A stretch of DNA of 5,669 nt from a bacterium. GTDB taxonomy: Bacteria > Verrucomicrobiota > Kiritimatiellia > UBA8416. The position numbers and the translations under genes are program-made. The stretch covers positions 1 through 5,669 of the forward strand of contig JAIFLS010000207.1 of the NCBI GenBank assembly GCA_020048935.1. The letters are read 5' to 3'. Below are positions 5,626 through 5,669 of the stretch, one piece after another (the stretch's first letter is position 1; each line of letters opens with the position of its first letter). The notes under the pieces were generated by a model. That model was not told the DNA's origin and searched no databases. It was given only the letters and a program-made list of their open reading frames with translations.

Positions 5626-5669
5626 ATAATGTGTGCGGCGGTTGTTTGTCAGAGGGCATGTATGAGTGC

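Noticed and set aside
4518..5627. 369-codon minus-strand open frame opposite the plus gene
   Set aside because: It runs backwards through the intrinsic terminator and copy 3 of the repeat, is Arg-rich and has no motif. The plus frame has promoter, ribosome site, signal peptide, domains and terminator.

Overview
The window carries two divergently oriented genes for large secreted or surface proteins, separated by a roughly 580-base intergenic region. I see no RNA genes, transposase, CRISPR array or metabolic enzyme. Both proteins begin with a Sec-type signal peptide, are built of beta-sandwich modules and are rich in Asn, Thr, Ser and Gly, with many 'TN' dipeptides. This style, together with the DUF2341-LamG pairing and the TSP3-type calcium loop, is typical of the PVC superphylum. 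I favour Kiritimatiellota, with other Verrucomicrobiota or Lentisphaerota as alternatives. No phylogenetic marker is present, so the taxonomy is inference.

Left region (1-3527, minus strand): one uninterrupted reading frame of at least 1175 codons starts at 3527 and runs off the left edge without a stop. Its order is signal peptide, beta-sandwich module A, Ig-like segment, a related module C, DUF2341, a LamG/concanavalin-like domain, another Ig-like segment, and module B, which is about 60% identical to module A. It looks like a multi-domain carbohydrate-binding or adhesive surface protein.

Middle (3528-4109): on the left are the minus gene's ribosome binding site, a strong hairpin and a cluster of small dyads that probably mark its promoter region. 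The centre holds two copies of a palindromic repeat (a third lies at 5598-5625) and an 11-base inverted repeat. On the right is a near-consensus sigma-70 promoter with an A/T-rich upstream tract, followed by a structured leader of about 90 bases.

Right (4110-5537, plus strand): a complete 475-residue secreted protein with an N-terminal jelly-roll-like domain, a domain resembling the YGQ/MBG repeats of adhesins, a TSP3-type EF-hand-like loop and a C-terminal beta-rich tail. A textbook intrinsic terminator at 5560-5592 ends the unit, which appears to be monocistronic.

The genes do not form an operon. Shared architecture and divergent placement suggest related roles at the cell surface, but no substrate can be deduced. 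The less ordinary signals are the internal A/B duplication, the dispersed palindromic repeat and the leader upstream of the plus gene.
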